Source of the DNA: Mycolicibacterium chubuense NBB4
GTDB taxonomy: Bacteria; Actinomycetota; Actinomycetes; Mycobacteriales; Mycobacteriaceae
Direction: 5' to 3'
Assembly: GCF_000266905.1 (NCBI RefSeq)
Contig: NC_018027.1
Span: 4,836,001 to 4,900,000 of the forward strand
DNA: 64,000 bases
Shown here: piece by piece, positions 43,412 to 52,608 of the stretch
Layout of the letters: the number at the start of each line of letters is the position of its first letter
How positions within the stretch are numbered: position 1 is the stretch's first letter
The notes under the pieces: generated by a model
What the model saw: the letters and a program-made list of their open reading frames with translations, nothing else
Databases searched by the model: none
What the model was told of the DNA's origin: nothing
Made by a program: the position numbers and the translations under genes

Positions 43412-44119
43412 TCAGGAGTGGGAGGCCCACCAGGTGTACAGCTGAACCATGTTCGGGCCCTGCGGGCCGGACTGGACCTCGCTGAGCATCAGGTTCGCGT
43501 CCGTGGACCACGCGACCGTCGGCTTGCTCTGCTGAAAGCCGCACACCAGCGTCCCGGCGCTCTGCTGCGGGGTGGCGTTGCGGCGCCAGGGCCCCGGTGA
43601 CTGGATGTTGCCGGGGCAGTCCACCACCGACGACGTACTCACCACGTCATCGAACAGATCTTTCAACGAGTCACTGTCCTTGGCCAACGTGTACGTCGCC
43701 GTCAGCGGACCGCCCGGGTCGGTGTTGTTCGTGCAACTGACCTGTGCCAGAGCGCCTTTCGCCGGCACGACGACCTCACACGCGTCCGGTGCGTAGCCGC
43801 GTGGCAGCATGCCCATCAGGTGCCCTTCGGCGGCCTGCCGGGACTCCGTCTCGGTCGTCGGGCCCGGGTTCTTCGCCGACGAGCCCGAGCCGCCCCCCGA
43901 AGGCCAGAACAGCCAGGCGAGCACGCCGAGCGCGATCACCGCGGCGATGGCCGCGGCCAGCAGCAGAACCGGCCGGCGGTTCCGGTGCACGGGGCGCGGA
44001 TTGACCGACAGCGGTGCGTCGTAGCGGCGGTCTTCCGCGTCCGCGGCAGATGCACGCGCGCTGTTGACGTGCAGCGGCCCGGTGTCCTCGTCGTTGGGTT
44101 CTGGCTCGCGGGAGCTCAT
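43412..44119 (-). CDS. Single-span membrane protein with an extracytoplasmic Cys domain
   Basis: 235 residues from the ATG at 44119. A hydrophilic cytoplasmic head (about 50), one membrane helix (PVLLLAAAIAAVIALGVLAW), a Gly/Ser linker, and an outer domain of about 140 residues with four cysteines (DACEVV, VSCTNN, VDCPGN, LVCGFQ). This outer domain resembles sensor-like regions found in mycobacterial proteins and at the C-termini of some Ser/Thr kinases. No kinase domain is present. Element a lies about 240 bp upstream on the same strand, so it may belong to the regulon. Function not recognised. Confidence 0.65.
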   Translation of the reverse strand: MSSREPEPNDEDTGPLHVNSARASAADAEDRRYDAPLSVNPRPVHRNRRPVLLLAAAIAAVIALGVLAWLFWPSGGGSGSSAKNPGPTTETESRQAAEGHLMGMLPRGYAPDACEVVVPAKGALAQVSCTNNTDPGGPLTATYTLAKDSDSLKDLFDDVVSTSSVVDCPGNIQSPGPWRRNATPQQSAGTLVCGFQQSKPTVAWSTDANLMLSEVQSGPQGPNMVQLYTWWASHS

Positions 44120-44357
44120 CTGGCCAAGGGTAGTGCGCGCACCGGCGCGATCGGGAGAGGCACACACCCACCACGGACGACAGGCTGAACAGCTGGCAGG
44201 CGTCGGTCGGTGAGAGCGGACACCGGCCACCGCCCGGAGGTCAGCAGGCGGGGGTGCCTGGGAGTAAGGCGCTTCCTCCGGTGCGTTGCACAACCTGCCG
44301 TCCGTGAGCGGTCACCTCGACGGCGACTGCTCCACTATCGACCTGCGGGCGGCCACG
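44120..44357. other. Region between element a and the membrane protein gene
   Basis: About 240 bp. An in-frame upward extension of the downstream gene (to 44293) has no ribosome site and is Arg/Pro/Cys-biased, so I treat this as leader or intergenic DNA. Confidence 0.45.
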
Positions 44358-44401
44358 CGTATATGGGCCATTGGAGCGATCTTTCGCGTAGCCCTTACTA
44401 G
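44358..44401 (-). promoter_or_regulatory. Conserved 45-bp element, copy a (block edge next to ltp2)
   Basis: Minus strand: TCTAG, 14 nt, AAGATCGCTCC, AATGGCCCATATACG. Best match to copy b, with identity continuing into GCCCGCAGG. It lies 38 bp beyond the stop of ltp2, exactly where the conserved cholesterol gene order resumes. Confidence 0.7.
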
Positions 44402-44439
44402 ATCCATGCGCTGACGAGCGCGGATCGATGACAGCCGGC

Positions 44440-45606
44440 TCAGCCGAGGATAAGACCCGATGTCGGCACACCGGTGCCCGCGGTGACGAGCACGTGCTCG
44501 ACGTCGGGAACGGGATTGACCGATGTGCCGCGCAATTGCCGTACGCCCTCGGCGATGCCGTTCATGCCGTGAATGTAGGCCTCACCGAGTTGACCGCCGT
44601 GCGTGTTGATCGGCAGGCGGCCACCGATCTCGATCGCCCCGTCTGCGATGTAGTCCTTGGCCTCGCCCTTGCCGCAGAAACCGAGCTCCTCGAGCTGGAT
44701 CAGCGTGAACGGCGTGAAGTGGTCATAGAGGACCGCGGTCTGGATGTCGTCCGGAGTCAGACCCGACTGTTCCCAGAGCTGCCTGCCCACCAATCCCATC
44801 TCGGGCAGCCCCAACTCCGGCCGGTAGTAACTCACCATCGAATACTGGTCCGGGCTGGCGCCCTGAGAAGCCGCCTCGATGACCGCGGGCCGGTGCTTGA
44901 GATCCTTGGCGCGTTCGGGTGTCGTCACGACCAGTGCCACGCCGCCGTCGGTCTCCTGACAGCAGTCCAGCAGCCGAAGGGGTTCTGCGATCCACCGCGA
45001 GTTCTGATGGTCTTCGATCGTGATGGGCTTGCCGTAGAAGTACGCCTTGGGATTGTTGGCCGCATGCTTGCGGTCGGCCACCGAGACCACGCCGAAGTCC
45101 TTGCTCGTGGCCCCCGACAGATGCATGTAGCGACGGGCGATCATCGCCACCTGCGCGGCCGGCGTGGACAACCCGTGCGGGTAGGAGAACGAGTTGTCGA
45201 CCCCCGTGGAATCGGCGTTCTCCACCAGGCGCATCTGCACTTGGCCGAAGCGCATGCCGGAGCGCTCGTTGAACGCGCGGTACGCCACAACGCATTCCGC
45301 GACACCCGTGGCCACAGCGAGCGCAGCCTGCTGGATGGTCGCGCAGGCAGCACCACCGCCGTGATGGATCTTGGAGAAGAACTTCAGCTCGCCGATACCG
45401 GTGGCGCGCGCCACGGCGACCTCGGTGTTGGAGTCCATCGTGAACGTGACCATGCCGTCGACGTCGGCGGGCGCAAGGCCCGCGTCGTCGAGCGCGTCGA
45501 GCACCGCCTCGGCGGCGAGACGCAGTTCGCTGCGGCCGGAGTTCTTCGAGAAGTCGGTGGCACCGATCCCGACGATCGCTGCCTTGCCGGACAGCTCGCC
45601 GGTCAT
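44440..45606 (-). CDS. ltp2: Thiolase-fold retro-aldol lyase of the cholesterol side chain
   Basis: 388 residues, SCP-x/Ltp-type thiolase fold. It cleaves the 17-hydroxy C22 CoA ester to androstenedione and propionyl-CoA together with the DUF35 part of ChsH2. KAAIVGIGATDFSKNSG at the N-terminus, IHHGGGAACATIQQAAL in the position where true thiolases have their Cys (absent, as in the family), and NTHGGQLGEAYIHGMNG near the end. Its ATG overlaps the chsH1 stop. Last gene of the operon that starts with cyp125. Confidence 0.93.
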   Translation of the reverse strand: MTGELSGKAAIVGIGATDFSKNSGRSELRLAAEAVLDALDDAGLAPADVDGMVTFTMDSNTEVAVARATGIGELKFFSKIHHGGGAACATIQQAALAVATGVAECVVAYRAFNERSGMRFGQVQMRLVENADSTGVDNSFSYPHGLSTPAAQVAMIARRYMHLSGATSKDFGVVSVADRKHAANNPKAYFYGKPITIEDHQNSRWIAEPLRLLDCCQETDGGVALVVTTPERAKDLKHRPAVIEAASQGASPDQYSMVSYYRPELGLPEMGLVGRQLWEQSGLTPDDIQTAVLYDHFTPFTLIQLEELGFCGKGEAKDYIADGAIEIGGRLPINTHGGQLGEAYIHGMNGIAEGVRQLRGTSVNPVPDVEHVLVTAGTGVPTSGLILG

Positions 45607-46007
45607 GCGGCACCCCCGAATACCAATGTGGCAGTAGCGATGACGTGGTCACCGAGACTGTTGCTGCCCACTATCTTCAACGTGATCACATCGTCGACGA
45701 TGTCGGTCACCTCACCTTTGAACGTCACGGTGTCGTAGGCGTACCACGGCACACCGAGGCGCAGCGAGATCGACTTGATCACCGCCGTGGGTCCCGCCCA
45801 GTCGGTGATGAACCGCTGCACCAGACCGGTGTCGGTCAGGATGTTGACGAAGATGTCCTTGGACCCCTTGGCCTGCGCCTTGTCGCGGTCGTGGTGGACG
45901 TCCTGGTAGTCGCGCGTGGCGATCGCGGTCGACACGATGAACGTCGGGTCGCCGTAGAGCGCCAGCTCGGGCAGCTTGGTACCCACGGCAACCGATTCGG
46001 TGCTCAT
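45603..46007 (-). CDS. chsH1: MaoC-like subunit of the side-chain enoyl-CoA hydratase
   Basis: 134 residues from the ATG at 46007, which overlaps the chsH2 stop (ATGA); an extended start at 46037 is less likely. One hot-dog fold with the hydratase motif RDYQDVHHDRDKAQAKG holding Asp and His. It forms the active subunit of the ChsH1-ChsH2 heterotetramer that hydrates 3-oxo-pregna-4,17-diene-20-carboxyl-CoA. Confidence 0.93.
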   Translation of the reverse strand: MSTESVAVGTKLPELALYGDPTFIVSTAIATRDYQDVHHDRDKAQAKGSKDIFVNILTDTGLVQRFITDWAGPTAVIKSISLRLGVPWYAYDTVTFKGEVTDIVDDVITLKIVGSNSLGDHVIATATLVFGGAA

Positions 46008-46990
46008 GCGGCAGGCTCCCACGCGTAGAGCGTCCACGCCGGTCCTGACTCGCTGTCGGGGAAGTCGATGTACGTTGCGCGCACGGGCATTCCGATCTTC
46101 ACGGCGGCGGGGTCGACGTCGCGCAGTTCACCGAGCATCCGCACCCCCTCCTCGAGTTCGACAAGGGCGATGACGAACGGCAGGGTCCGACCCGGAACCT
46201 TCGGCGCGTGGTGCACGACGAAGCTGAAAACCGTGCCCTTCCCGGAGGCGACGACGTAGTCGGCCGGCGCCACTTCATCTTTGGGGTCGGCCCACAGGGC
46301 GGGCACCGGCGGATGCTGCAGCGTGCCGTCAGGCCGCTTCTGGATGCGCAGCTCGTGCGCGTTGACGCCGGCCCAGAAGAACTTGGTGTCCTTCGACGAC
46401 GCCGGGCGCATCATCGCGGCGGCGTCGAGGTCCTGCGGCACCGAGGCTTCGGTCGCATCGGCGTCCTTCTCGGCGGGCCGGAATTTCATGATGCGCCACA
46501 TCATTTCGGCCACCGGCTCGTCGCCGACAGTCCAGGTGATCCGCTGCGTGATGAAGAATCCCTCGCCCAGCGCCGTCCGTTTGGGTCCGACGACATCGGT
46601 CAGCTCCGCGGTGACGCTGACCTCTTCGCCGGGCCGCAGATACCGGTGATAAGTCTGCTCGCAGTTGGTCGCGACCACCCCGACATAGCCTGCGTCGTCG
46701 AACAATTCGATGATCTTGCCCAGCGGGTCGTCGTCGGGCCGGACACCGCCGAGGCCCATCATCGTCCACACCTGGATCATGGCCGGCGGCGCCACGATGC
46801 CGGGATGCCCGGCGGCCTTAGCGGCGTCCTCGTCGACGTAGATCGGGTTCTTGTCCCCCATCGCGTCGAGCCAGTGGTCGACCATCGGCTGGTTCACCGG
46901 ATGGCGGCCCTTGCGCGGCGCGCTCTTGCCTTCGGCCTTGACGCGTTCTGCTGCGGCGGAGATGTCGTCGATGCTCGTCTGCTCACTCAC
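46004..46990 (-). CDS. chsH2: Hydratase partner subunit with MaoC-like and DUF35 domains
   Basis: 328 residues. Residues about 10-175 form a MaoC-like hot-dog domain without the catalytic pair (MVDHWLDAMGDKNPIYVDED, AGHPGIVAPPAMIQVW). Residues about 200-326 form a DUF35 OB-fold that in M. tuberculosis binds Ltp2; the usual zinc-ribbon cysteines are missing. Overlaps chsE2 and chsH1 by 4 bp each. Confidence 0.93.
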   Translation of the reverse strand: MSEQTSIDDISAAAERVKAEGKSAPRKGRHPVNQPMVDHWLDAMGDKNPIYVDEDAAKAAGHPGIVAPPAMIQVWTMMGLGGVRPDDDPLGKIIELFDDAGYVGVVATNCEQTYHRYLRPGEEVSVTAELTDVVGPKRTALGEGFFITQRITWTVGDEPVAEMMWRIMKFRPAEKDADATEASVPQDLDAAAMMRPASSKDTKFFWAGVNAHELRIQKRPDGTLQHPPVPALWADPKDEVAPADYVVASGKGTVFSFVVHHAPKVPGRTLPFVIALVELEEGVRMLGELRDVDPAAVKIGMPVRATYIDFPDSESGPAWTLYAWEPAA

Positions 46991-48150
46991 CTGGGGACCC
47001 TCGGAACCTTCAGACCCGATGCCGCGATCATCTCGCGCATCACCTCGTTGACGCCACCGCCGAACGTGATGACGAGATTGCGCTTGGTCATCTTGTCCAG
47101 CCAGTCGAGGAGCTCGCCGGTCTCGGGGTCGGCCGGGTTGCCGTACCTGCCGACGATCTCCTCGGCGAGTCGGCCGACCTCCTGAATGCGTTCGGTGGAG
47201 AAGACTTTGGTGGCCGCGGCATCGGCGACCGCGATGGTCTCGCCCGACGCGGCAACCTGCCAGTTGAGGAGTTCGTTGACCCGCCAGATGGCCTTGATCT
47301 GACCGAGCAGGCGCTTCACGTCGGCCTGGTCGATCGGTGTGACGCCGTCCGAGCCGGGCTTCGACGCCCAGGCGTGCACCTGGTCGTAGATGCCCGCGAC
47401 GCGGCCGGCGGGACCGAGCCCGACCCGCTCGTGGTTGAGCTGGGTGGTGATCAGCTTCCAGCCGCCGTTCTCCTCACCGACGAGCATGTCGGCGGGCACC
47501 CGCACGTCGTTGTAGTAGGACGCGTTGGTGTGGTGCGCTCCGTCGGACAGGATGATCGGCGTCCACGAGTAGCCGGGATCCTTGGTGTCGACGATCAGAA
47601 TCGAGATGCCCTTGTGCTTGGCGGCATCCGGGTCGGTGCGGCAGGCCAGCCAGATGTAGTCGGCGTCGTGCGCGCCGGTCGTCCACATCTTCTGGCCGTT
47701 CACGATGAACTCGTCACCATGGCGGACCGCTGTCGTTCGCAGCGACGCCAGGTCGGTGCCGGCGTCGGGTTCGGAGTACCCGATCGCGAAATGAATGTCG
47801 CCGGAGAGGATTCCGGGTAGGAACTTCTTCTTCTGCTCCTCGGTGCCGTACACCTGCAGCGTGGGACCGACGGTCTGCAGCGTCACCAGCGGAAGCGGCA
47901 CGTCTGCCCGGTTGGCCTCGTTGACGAAGATCTGCTGTTCGATCGGGCCGAACCCGAGCCCGCCGTATTCCTTGGGCCACCCGACGCCCAGCTTGCCGTC
48001 GGAGCCCATCCGCTTGATCACCGCGCGGTAGGCCTCGTTGTGCCGGTTCGACTCCATCGCCGCGGCCTCTTCGGGCGTGATGAGCGTCGAGAAGTACTGG
48101 CGCAGTTCGGCTTGCAGCTGCCTCTGCCCAGGAGTGAGTTCGATGTACAT
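46987..48150 (-). CDS. chsE2: Acyl-CoA dehydrogenase subunit, cholesterol side chain (FadE29-like)
   Basis: 387 residues. Standard acyl-CoA dehydrogenase fold: QIFVNEANRADVPLPLVTLQ, the flavin/substrate region FAIGYSEPDAGTDLASL and MWTTGAHDADYIW, and a C-terminal ITFGGGVNEVMREMIA. With ChsE1 it forms an alpha2beta2 enzyme that dehydrogenates the three-carbon side-chain CoA ester. Starts directly after chsE1. Confidence 0.93.
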   Translation of the reverse strand: MYIELTPGQRQLQAELRQYFSTLITPEEAAAMESNRHNEAYRAVIKRMGSDGKLGVGWPKEYGGLGFGPIEQQIFVNEANRADVPLPLVTLQTVGPTLQVYGTEEQKKKFLPGILSGDIHFAIGYSEPDAGTDLASLRTTAVRHGDEFIVNGQKMWTTGAHDADYIWLACRTDPDAAKHKGISILIVDTKDPGYSWTPIILSDGAHHTNASYYNDVRVPADMLVGEENGGWKLITTQLNHERVGLGPAGRVAGIYDQVHAWASKPGSDGVTPIDQADVKRLLGQIKAIWRVNELLNWQVAASGETIAVADAAATKVFSTERIQEVGRLAEEIVGRYGNPADPETGELLDWLDKMTKRNLVITFGGGVNEVMREMIAASGLKVPRVPR

Positions 48151-49152
48151 TTACGCTCCCACCAGGTCCAGGCGGTGTGACGGGCCGCCCAGCAGCCGCG
48201 TCAGGTCCTTGATCGACGAGAAGTAGCGGTCCATCGGATAGGTGATGTCCATCCCCATACCGCCGTGCAGGTGGTGGCACAGGCGCATCGCCGGCGGTGC
48301 CTGCGATGTCAGCCAGTAACCCAGGATCGCCAGATCGTCATCGGCATCCAGTCCCTCCGAGAGCAGCCACACCGCCGACGTGGAAACCAGCGACAGGGTG
48401 CGCGAGGCGATGTACACCTCGGACAGCTGGGCGGCCACGGTCTGGAACGTCGACAGGGGCCTGCCGAACTGCTCCCGGGTGGCGACGTAGTCGGCGGTCA
48501 GTCTCAATGCCCCGGCGACCAGACCCGCGGCGAACGCACCGAGGGTAGCCAGCGCCAGTTGATTGACCCGGTTCGCCGTCGCGCCCGCGAGCACGTCATC
48601 GTCGGCGACCGCCACATCGGTGAACGTCACGACGAATTCGTCGGATCCGTTCGATGCCGGCGTCCTGGTCACCGTCAGGCCCTCGGCGTTGCCGGGGACC
48701 ACGACGACACCGGAATCGGTGGTGACGACGATCCACTCGGCGGCCTCGGCGTAGCCGACTGCGAGCTTGGTGCCGTTGAGCTTGCCTGCCGACAGTGCGG
48801 TCGATGGCCGGTCGGGCATCGAGCAACCGGGCTCGTTCACCGCCAGCGTCAGAACGGATCCCTTCGCGACGCCTGCGAGGTACCGGTCCTGCTGGGCCTC
48901 CGACGCGAGGTCGAGCAGCACCGCGGTGGCACCCAGCGTCATCAGGGCGGGACTGATGGTGCCGTGTCTGCCGATCTCCGTCAGCGCCGTCGCGATCTCG
49001 GCCAGCCCGACCCCGTCGCCGCCGAGCCGTTCCGGCACGGCCAGCGCGGTGACGCCGCCGGAAACCAGCGCGTCCCAGGTGTTGTCACGATCGAGCACCG
49101 ACGTCACCACATCGGCGACAGCCTGCTGCCCCTCGTCTCGACTGAAGTCCAC
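48151..49152 (-). CDS. chsE1: Acyl-CoA dehydrogenase partner subunit (FadE28-like)
   Basis: 333 residues from the GTG at 49152, preceded by AAGGAGG; the ATG at 49197 lies inside cyp125 and lacks such a site. Shortened acyl-CoA dehydrogenase fold typical of the partner subunit in heteromeric steroid enzymes (VPERLGGDGVGLAEIATAL, ATREQFGRPLSTFQ, CHHLHGGMGMDITYP). It contributes FAD binding but probably not the catalytic base. Confidence 0.92.
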   Translation of the reverse strand: MDFSRDEGQQAVADVVTSVLDRDNTWDALVSGGVTALAVPERLGGDGVGLAEIATALTEIGRHGTISPALMTLGATAVLLDLASEAQQDRYLAGVAKGSVLTLAVNEPGCSMPDRPSTALSAGKLNGTKLAVGYAEAAEWIVVTTDSGVVVVPGNAEGLTVTRTPASNGSDEFVVTFTDVAVADDDVLAGATANRVNQLALATLGAFAAGLVAGALRLTADYVATREQFGRPLSTFQTVAAQLSEVYIASRTLSLVSTSAVWLLSEGLDADDDLAILGYWLTSQAPPAMRLCHHLHGGMGMDITYPMDRYFSSIKDLTRLLGGPSHRLDLVGA

Positions 49153-49178
49153 CCGACTCCTCCTTGAGCCTTGATGCG

Positions 49179-50438
49179 TCAGTGGCTGACGGGGCACTGG
49201 CCGGTGTAGTCCACCTGCCAGTGCTTGATCCCGTTGAGCCAGCCCGACTTTAGCCGCTCCGGCTCGCCGACCGGCTTGAGGTCGGGCATGTGGTCGGCGA
49301 CCGCGTTGAAGATCAGGTTGATCGTCATCTTCGCGAGGTTGGCGCCGATGCAGTAGTGGGCACCGGTCCCGCCGAAGCCGACGTGCGGGTTGGGACTGCG
49401 CAGGATGTTGAACGAGTGCGGGTCGTCGAACACCTCTTCGTCGAAGTTGGCCGAGCGGTAGGACATCACCACACGCTCGCCCTTCTTGATCTTGACCCCA
49501 CCGAGTTCGGTGTCCTCCAGCGCGGTGCGCTGGAATGCCGAGACCGGGGTGGCCCAGCGGACGATCTCGTCGGCGGCGGTCTCAGGCCGATCCTTCTTGA
49601 ACAGCTCCCACTGCTCGGGGTTCTGCGAGAACGCGATCATGCCGTGGGTGATGGAGTTGCGGGTGGTCTCGTTGCCGGCCACCGCGAGCATCACCACGAA
49701 GAAGCCGAACTCGTCGTCGGAGAGCTTCTCGCCCTCGATGTCGGCCTCGATGAGCTTGGTGACGATGTCCTCGGTCGGGTTCTTGGCCCGCTCCTCGGCC
49801 ATCTTCATCGCGTACTGGATCAACTCGAACGACGACATCGCGGGATCGACCTCGGCGTACTCCGGATCCTCGCCGGCGGTCATCTCGTTGGACCACCGGA
49901 AGATCTTGTCGCGATCGTCCTGCGGCACGCCGAGCAGTTCGGCGATGGCCTGCAGCGGCAGCTCGCAGGAGACCTGTTCGACGAAGTCGCCGGACCCTTC
50001 GGCCTTGGCGGTCTCGGCGATCTTCTGCGCACGGGCCCGCAGCTCGTCTTCGAGCCGCCCGATGGCGCGCGGGGTGAATCCGCGGGAGATGATCTTGCGC
50101 AGCCGGGTGTGCTGCGGGGCGTCCATGTTGAGCAGGACCGCCTTCTGCAGGTCGATCGCGTCGCGGGTCATGTCCTGCGGCCACGTCGGGATGGCGCCGT
50201 CGGGAGAGCTGCCGAAGATGTCGTTGCGCTTGGACACCTCCTTGACGTCGGCGTGCTTGGTGACGAGCCAGTAGCCCTTGTCACCGAAGCCTCCGGTACC
50301 GCCGGGCACGTCGACCCAGTGGATAGGCTCCGATTTGCGGAGTTCGGCGAGTTCCTCGACCGGCAGGCGCTCGAGATTCAGGCTCGCGTCGAGGAAGTCG
50401 AAGTCGGGGCTGATCGGGCATGAATTGGGGCCAGGCAT
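49179..50438 (-). CDS. cyp125: Cytochrome P450 steroid C26/27-monooxygenase
   Basis: 419 residues. Oxygen-binding helix motif AVAGNETTRNS, the ExxR pair (DEIVRWATP region) and the haem-ligand motif VGFGGTGAHYCIGANLA with the proximal Cys. It oxidises the terminal carbon of cholest-4-en-3-one to the acid, the first side-chain step. First gene of the chsE1-chsE2-chsH2-chsH1-ltp2 transcript, with a KstR box just upstream. Confidence 0.95.
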   Translation of the reverse strand: MPGPNSCPISPDFDFLDASLNLERLPVEELAELRKSEPIHWVDVPGGTGGFGDKGYWLVTKHADVKEVSKRNDIFGSSPDGAIPTWPQDMTRDAIDLQKAVLLNMDAPQHTRLRKIISRGFTPRAIGRLEDELRARAQKIAETAKAEGSGDFVEQVSCELPLQAIAELLGVPQDDRDKIFRWSNEMTAGEDPEYAEVDPAMSSFELIQYAMKMAEERAKNPTEDIVTKLIEADIEGEKLSDDEFGFFVVMLAVAGNETTRNSITHGMIAFSQNPEQWELFKKDRPETAADEIVRWATPVSAFQRTALEDTELGGVKIKKGERVVMSYRSANFDEEVFDDPHSFNILRSPNPHVGFGGTGAHYCIGANLAKMTINLIFNAVADHMPDLKPVGEPERLKSGWLNGIKHWQVDYTGQCPVSH

Positions 50439-50456
50439 AGAAAAGCACTCCTCAAT

Positions 50457-50470
50457 TGCAACGTGTTCTA
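50457..50470. promoter_or_regulatory. KstR operator of the cyp125 operon
   Basis: TGCAACGTGTTCTA matches TNNAACNNGTTNNA. It lies 18 bp upstream of the cyp125 ATG and overlaps its likely promoter. Confidence 0.88.
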
Positions 50471-50535
50471 GTGTCAGTAAAACACGCCTCCACCGCAGAT
50501 AAAAGGCACAGCGGCATCGCCGCTTGTCAGAGTAA

Positions 50536-50549
50536 TGAAACGTGTTCTA
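50536..50549. promoter_or_regulatory. KstR operator of fadA5
   Basis: TGAAACGTGTTCTA matches TNNAACNNGTTNNA and ends 10 bp before the fadA5 ATG at 50560. The two boxes in this 121-bp divergent region give each direction its own operator. Confidence 0.88.
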
Positions 50550-50550
50550 G

Positions 50551-51723
<1,173 letters not shown>

Positions 51724-51733
51724 GGCTCCTCTC

Positions 51734-52117
51734 GTGATCTCCGACGCGGACCGGATCGCGGCTGCCCAGGCCTACATCAGCGCGCTGGCCAGTCACGACG
51801 CCGACACGGTGCCGTTCGCTCCGGGATGCACCCGCGTCGAAGTGGGCATCAAGACCGGCTTCTCGGGAAATCATCTGCGCCGCAGCCTCAACGGCGGCTT
51901 GCAGTATCGGGTGATCAGCTCGGTCGGCACGCCGGAGTTCACCGTCGACGGCAACACCGTGCGGGCGAGATTCGATCTGTCGACGAAGCCGACGCTGGCC
52001 GGCCGCCGCGTCGGTGCGCACGTCGACGAGACGTTCCTGATCCCGGCCGACGATCCGTCCGGCCGCGCGCAGATCCACCACATCAACGCTTCCATCCGCC
52101 CCTTCCTCACGCGATAA
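51734..52117 (+). CDS. Small conserved protein of the fadA5 operon (NTF2/DUF8021-like)
   Basis: 127 residues from a GTG 10 bp after fadA5. The predicted cone-shaped alpha+beta fold (AQAYISALASHDADTVPFAPGCTRVEVG at the start, split here by turns; HVDETFLIPADD and IHHINASIRPF at the end) resembles NTF2-like lipid or steroid-binding proteins. Absent between fadA5 and ddn in M. tuberculosis. A steroid ligand is a guess from context. Confidence 0.65.
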   Translation: MISDADRIAAAQAYISALASHDADTVPFAPGCTRVEVGIKTGFSGNHLRRSLNGGLQYRVISSVGTPEFTVDGNTVRARFDLSTKPTLAGRRVGAHVDETFLIPADDPSGRAQIHHINASIRPFLTR

Positions 52118-52127
52118 GGTGCACGCC

Positions 52128-52607
52128 GTGGCCGATCCCTCACGTCCGCTGTCCGACAAGCAGATCAAGAGCCTGAACTCCAAGCCCGTCGGCTTCGGCA
52201 TCAAGTGGATGTCGCGTGCGCAGACCTGGCTGTTCAAGAAGACCAACGGCCGGTTGGGCGACAAGTTCCTGCGCGGGTCCGAGGTCGGCATCCTGACCAC
52301 GACGGGCCGCAAGAGCGGCGAGCGCCGCGAGGTCCCGCTGCTGTTCCTGCAGGAGGAGCAACGCATCGTGCTCGTCGCTTCCCAGGGCGGCCGCGACACC
52401 CACCCGATGTGGTATCTGAACCTCAAAGCCGATGCGCAGGTGACCTTTCAGACCAAACGCGAGACGCTGGAGCTCGTCGCGCGCGAGGCCACCGACGCCG
52501 AGCGGGACGAGTACTGGCCCAAGCTCGACGCGATGTACGCCGACTATGCGAACTACCGGTCCTACACCGACCGCAAGATCCCGATCATCATCTGCGATCC
52601 CGCCTGA
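52128..52607 (+). CDS. ddn: Ddn-like F420-dependent nitroreductase-family protein
   Basis: 159 residues from the GTG at 52128, which has AAGG 8 nt upstream; the GTG at 52119 is possible. The split beta-barrel of the deazaflavin-dependent nitroreductase family: IKWMSRAQTWLFKKTNGR, LTTTGRKSGERREVPLLF, HPMWYLNLKADAQV and a C-terminal YRSYTDRKIPIIICD. It holds the same position after fadA5 as Rv3547 (Ddn). Natural role probably menaquinone or steroid reduction with F420H2. Confidence 0.88.
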   Translation: MADPSRPLSDKQIKSLNSKPVGFGIKWMSRAQTWLFKKTNGRLGDKFLRGSEVGILTTTGRKSGERREVPLLFLQEEQRIVLVASQGGRDTHPMWYLNLKADAQVTFQTKRETLELVAREATDAERDEYWPKLDAMYADYANYRSYTDRKIPIIICDPA

Positions 52608-52608
52608 G

